Of a stretch of DNA of 64,000 nucleotides, positions 62,453-64,000 are shown piece by piece. The stretch is from Microvirga sp. TS319 (GTDB lineage: Bacteria; Pseudomonadota; Alphaproteobacteria; Rhizobiales; Beijerinckiaceae), in the NCBI RefSeq assembly GCF_041276405.1, contig NZ_JBGGGT010000002.1, positions 3,900,501 through 3,964,500 on the forward strand, in the 5' to 3' direction. The stretch's first letter is position 1; the number at the start of each line of letters is the position of its first letter. Position numbers and translations under genes: made by a program. The notes beneath the pieces were generated by a model, which saw only the letters and a list, made by a program, of their open reading frames with translations, did not search any database and was not told the DNA's origin.

Positions 62453-64000
62453 ATGGCTTCCTCCCGTCCCGTCCAAGCCGGCGATCATATTTTCCTCGTC
62501 GACGGCTCCTCTTTCATCTTCCGGGCCTACTTCCAGTCCATCAACCAGGACCAGAAGTACAATTCCCGCAGCTCGGACGGCATGCCGACGGGGGCCGTGC
62601 GCCTGTTCGTCACCAAGCTCCTGCAGTTCATGCGCGACGGCGCGGCCGGCCTGCAGCCCACGCATCTGGCCATCGTGCTCGACAAGTCCGAGGGGTCGTT
62701 CCGCAAGGAGCTCTACGAGGATTACAAGGGCCACCGCCCCGACGCGCCGGAGGACCTGAAGGTTCAGATGCCCCTGATGCGCGAGGCGATCCGTGCCTTC
62801 GGGCTCGAACCCGTGGAACTGCAGCGCTACGAGGCAGACGATCTGATCGCCACCTATACCCAGCAGGCCAAGGCGCGCGGCGCGGACGTGCTCATCATCT
62901 CCTCGGACAAGGACCTGATGCAGCTCGTCGGCCCGAAGGTGTGCTTCTACGATTTCGAATCCGGCTCCAAGGGCAAGCCCGGCTACCGGCCCGAGCGCAA
63001 TCTCGACGAAGCCGCCGTAATCGAGAAGTGGGAGGGTATTCCGCCGGAAAAGATCGGCGATGTGCTGGCCCTCATGGGCGACACCTCGGACAACGTGCCG
63101 GGCGTCCCTGGCATCGGCCTGAAGACCGCGGCGCAGCTCATCAAGGAATACGGCGACCTCGAAACGCTGCTGGAGCGCGCGAACGAGATCAAGCAGCCCA
63201 AGCGCCGCGAGACGCTGATCAACAACGCGGAATCCGCGCGCCTCTCCAAGAAGCTCGTGACCCTCGATTGCGAGGCGCCCCTGCCTGTCCCGCTCGACGA
63301 TCTGCGCGTGCCCGAACCCGACCCCAAAACGCTCATCGGCTTCCTCAAGGCCATGGAGTTCAGCACGCTCACGCGCCGCGTGGCGGAGCTCTACGATGCC
63401 GATCCCGCCATGGTCGAACCGGATCCACGGCTGATGCCGGGCGGCGAGGCGATCCGGTGGGAGCGCAACGGCGGATTTGCAGCTGCCGATACAGAACCTC
63501 CTCTGTTCGAAAAGAGCGACGCGATCCCGGGCGAGGTCGATCCGTTCGCAGGGCTCGACCTCCCGGAAACGGGCACGGCCCGCAAGCCTTTCGAGGGTGT
63601 CGGAACGCCTTCGCAGCTTGCCGGGAAGCGCGCGACGGAAGCCTCGTCCACGCCTTTCGACGTCTCGGCCTACGAGACCGTCACGAGCCTCGACCGGCTC
63701 AAGGAATGGGTCGCCCGGGCGACCGAGCAGGGCTATGTCGCCGTCGACACGGAGACGAGCGATCTCGACGCCAATCTTGCGGACATCGTGGGCTTCTCGC
63801 TGTCGCTGGAGCCGGGCAAGGCCTGCTATGTGCCACTTCAGCACCGCGATGAATCCGATCTCTTCGGCGGCGGGCTCGTGACGGGTCAGCTTCCGGTGAC
63901 CGACGCGCTCGATGCCATTCGGCCGATGCTGGAGGATCCGTCCGTTCTCAAGATCGGCCAGAACCTGAAATACGACTGGATCGTCTTCAAGCGGCACAAC
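62453..64000 (+). CDS. polA: DNA polymerase I (first 516 codons; runs off the window)
   Basis: DNA repair and Okazaki-fragment polymerase. The visible part covers the 5'-3' exonuclease domain (about 1-300), with FLVDGSSFIFRAY, YEADDLIATYT, SSDKDLMQLVGP and GDTSDNVPGVPGIGLKTAAQ. It then enters the 3'-5' exonuclease domain with VAVDTETSDLDANLADIVGF near 430 and LKIGQNLKYDWIVF at the edge. DTE in the first of these retains the acidic residues of an active proofreading site. The reading frame is open to base 64000. The polymerase domain lies outside the window. I made the translation from the sequence. Confidence 0.95.
   Translation, partial: MASSRPVQAGDHIFLVDGSSFIFRAYFQSINQDQKYNSRSSDGMPTGAVRLFVTKLLQFMRDGAAGLQPTHLAIVLDKSEGSFRKELYEDYKGHRPDAPEDLKVQMPLMREAIRAFGLEPVELQRYEADDLIATYTQQAKARGADVLIISSDKDLMQLVGPKVCFYDFESGSKGKPGYRPERNLDEAAVIEKWEGIPPEKIGDVLALMGDTSDNVPGVPGIGLKTAAQLIKEYGDLETLLERANEIKQPKRRETLINNAESARLSKKLVTLDCEAPLPVPLDDLRVPEPDPKTLIGFLKAMEFSTLTRRVAELYDADPAMVEPDPRLMPGGEAIRWERNGGFAAADTEPPLFEKSDAIPGEVDPFAGLDLPETGTARKPFEGVGTPSQLAGKRATEASSTPFDVSAYETVTSLDRLKEWVARATEQGYVAVDTETSDLDANLADIVGFSLSLEPGKACYVPLQHRDESDLFGGGLVTGQLPVTDALDAIRPMLEDPSVLKIGQNLKYDWIVFKRHN

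Overview
The window is GC-rich, densely coded chromosomal DNA of an alphaproteobacterium. The gene set points to Hyphomicrobiales, most like Methylobacteriaceae such as Microvirga: an RpiR-type inositol regulator, an IolC kinase fused to an aldolase-like domain, single-domain sugar ABC ATPases, a MucR/Ros homolog, glutathione-dependent formaldehyde oxidation, and PATR-type autotransporters. The genus is an inference; no rRNA or other marker is present.

Layout. 1-11 kb: lldP (cut by the left edge), ribA, a secreted protein, a DMT exporter, an SLC13 permease, a CAP/SCP lipoprotein, a TIGR03862-type flavoprotein overlapping recQ, and a Gfo/Idh/MocA oxidoreductase. 11.7-22.9 kb: an inositol catabolic region. 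A three-gene ABC importer (ATPase, permease, binding protein) and iolG lie on the minus strand; iolR and iolCDEB lie on the plus strand. GGAA-N6-TTCC sites sit in both divergent promoter regions, so one RpiR-type regulator probably controls uptake and catabolism. 23-31 kb: accessory DNA with small secreted proteins, a MucR variant lacking zinc ligands, an internally deleted IS630-like element, and an islet carrying a GNAT enzyme and an autotransporter. The islet is bounded by tRNA-Arg(CCG) and a 44-bp copy of its 3' end. 31-43 kb: TerC, a pseudouridine synthase plus a methyltransferase, IF-1, a cold-shock protein, a second DMT exporter, an RlpA-like protein, an envelope gene pair and minCDE. 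43-54 kb: sulfur genes (TSUP exporter, cysteine synthase, YeeE/YedE transporter), divergent oxyR and katA, a metallo-beta-lactamase-fold hydrolase, the formaldehyde pair (S-hydroxymethylglutathione dehydrogenase and S-formylglutathione hydrolase), and a NudK-like hydrolase. 54-64 kb: OpgC-like acyltransferase, SGNH hydrolase, AmpG-like permease, the xylose importer xylFHG with a divergent ROK repressor, and the first 516 codons of polA.

The feature most worth attention is a family of roughly 50-120 bp palindromic elements at eleven sites. Complete copies begin TAGAGCATCGGACG and end CGATGCTCTA or a close variant. The deleted IS630-like element has matching ends. One copy is interrupted at a TA by a second element with 13-bp inverted ends and a TA on each side. 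This fits small non-autonomous elements (MITEs) moved by an IS630/Tc1-type transposase. Several genes (iolC, iolB, the SLC13 permease, a small secreted protein, the MBL hydrolase) end exactly on the TAG at an element's edge, and the AmpG-like permease reads into one.
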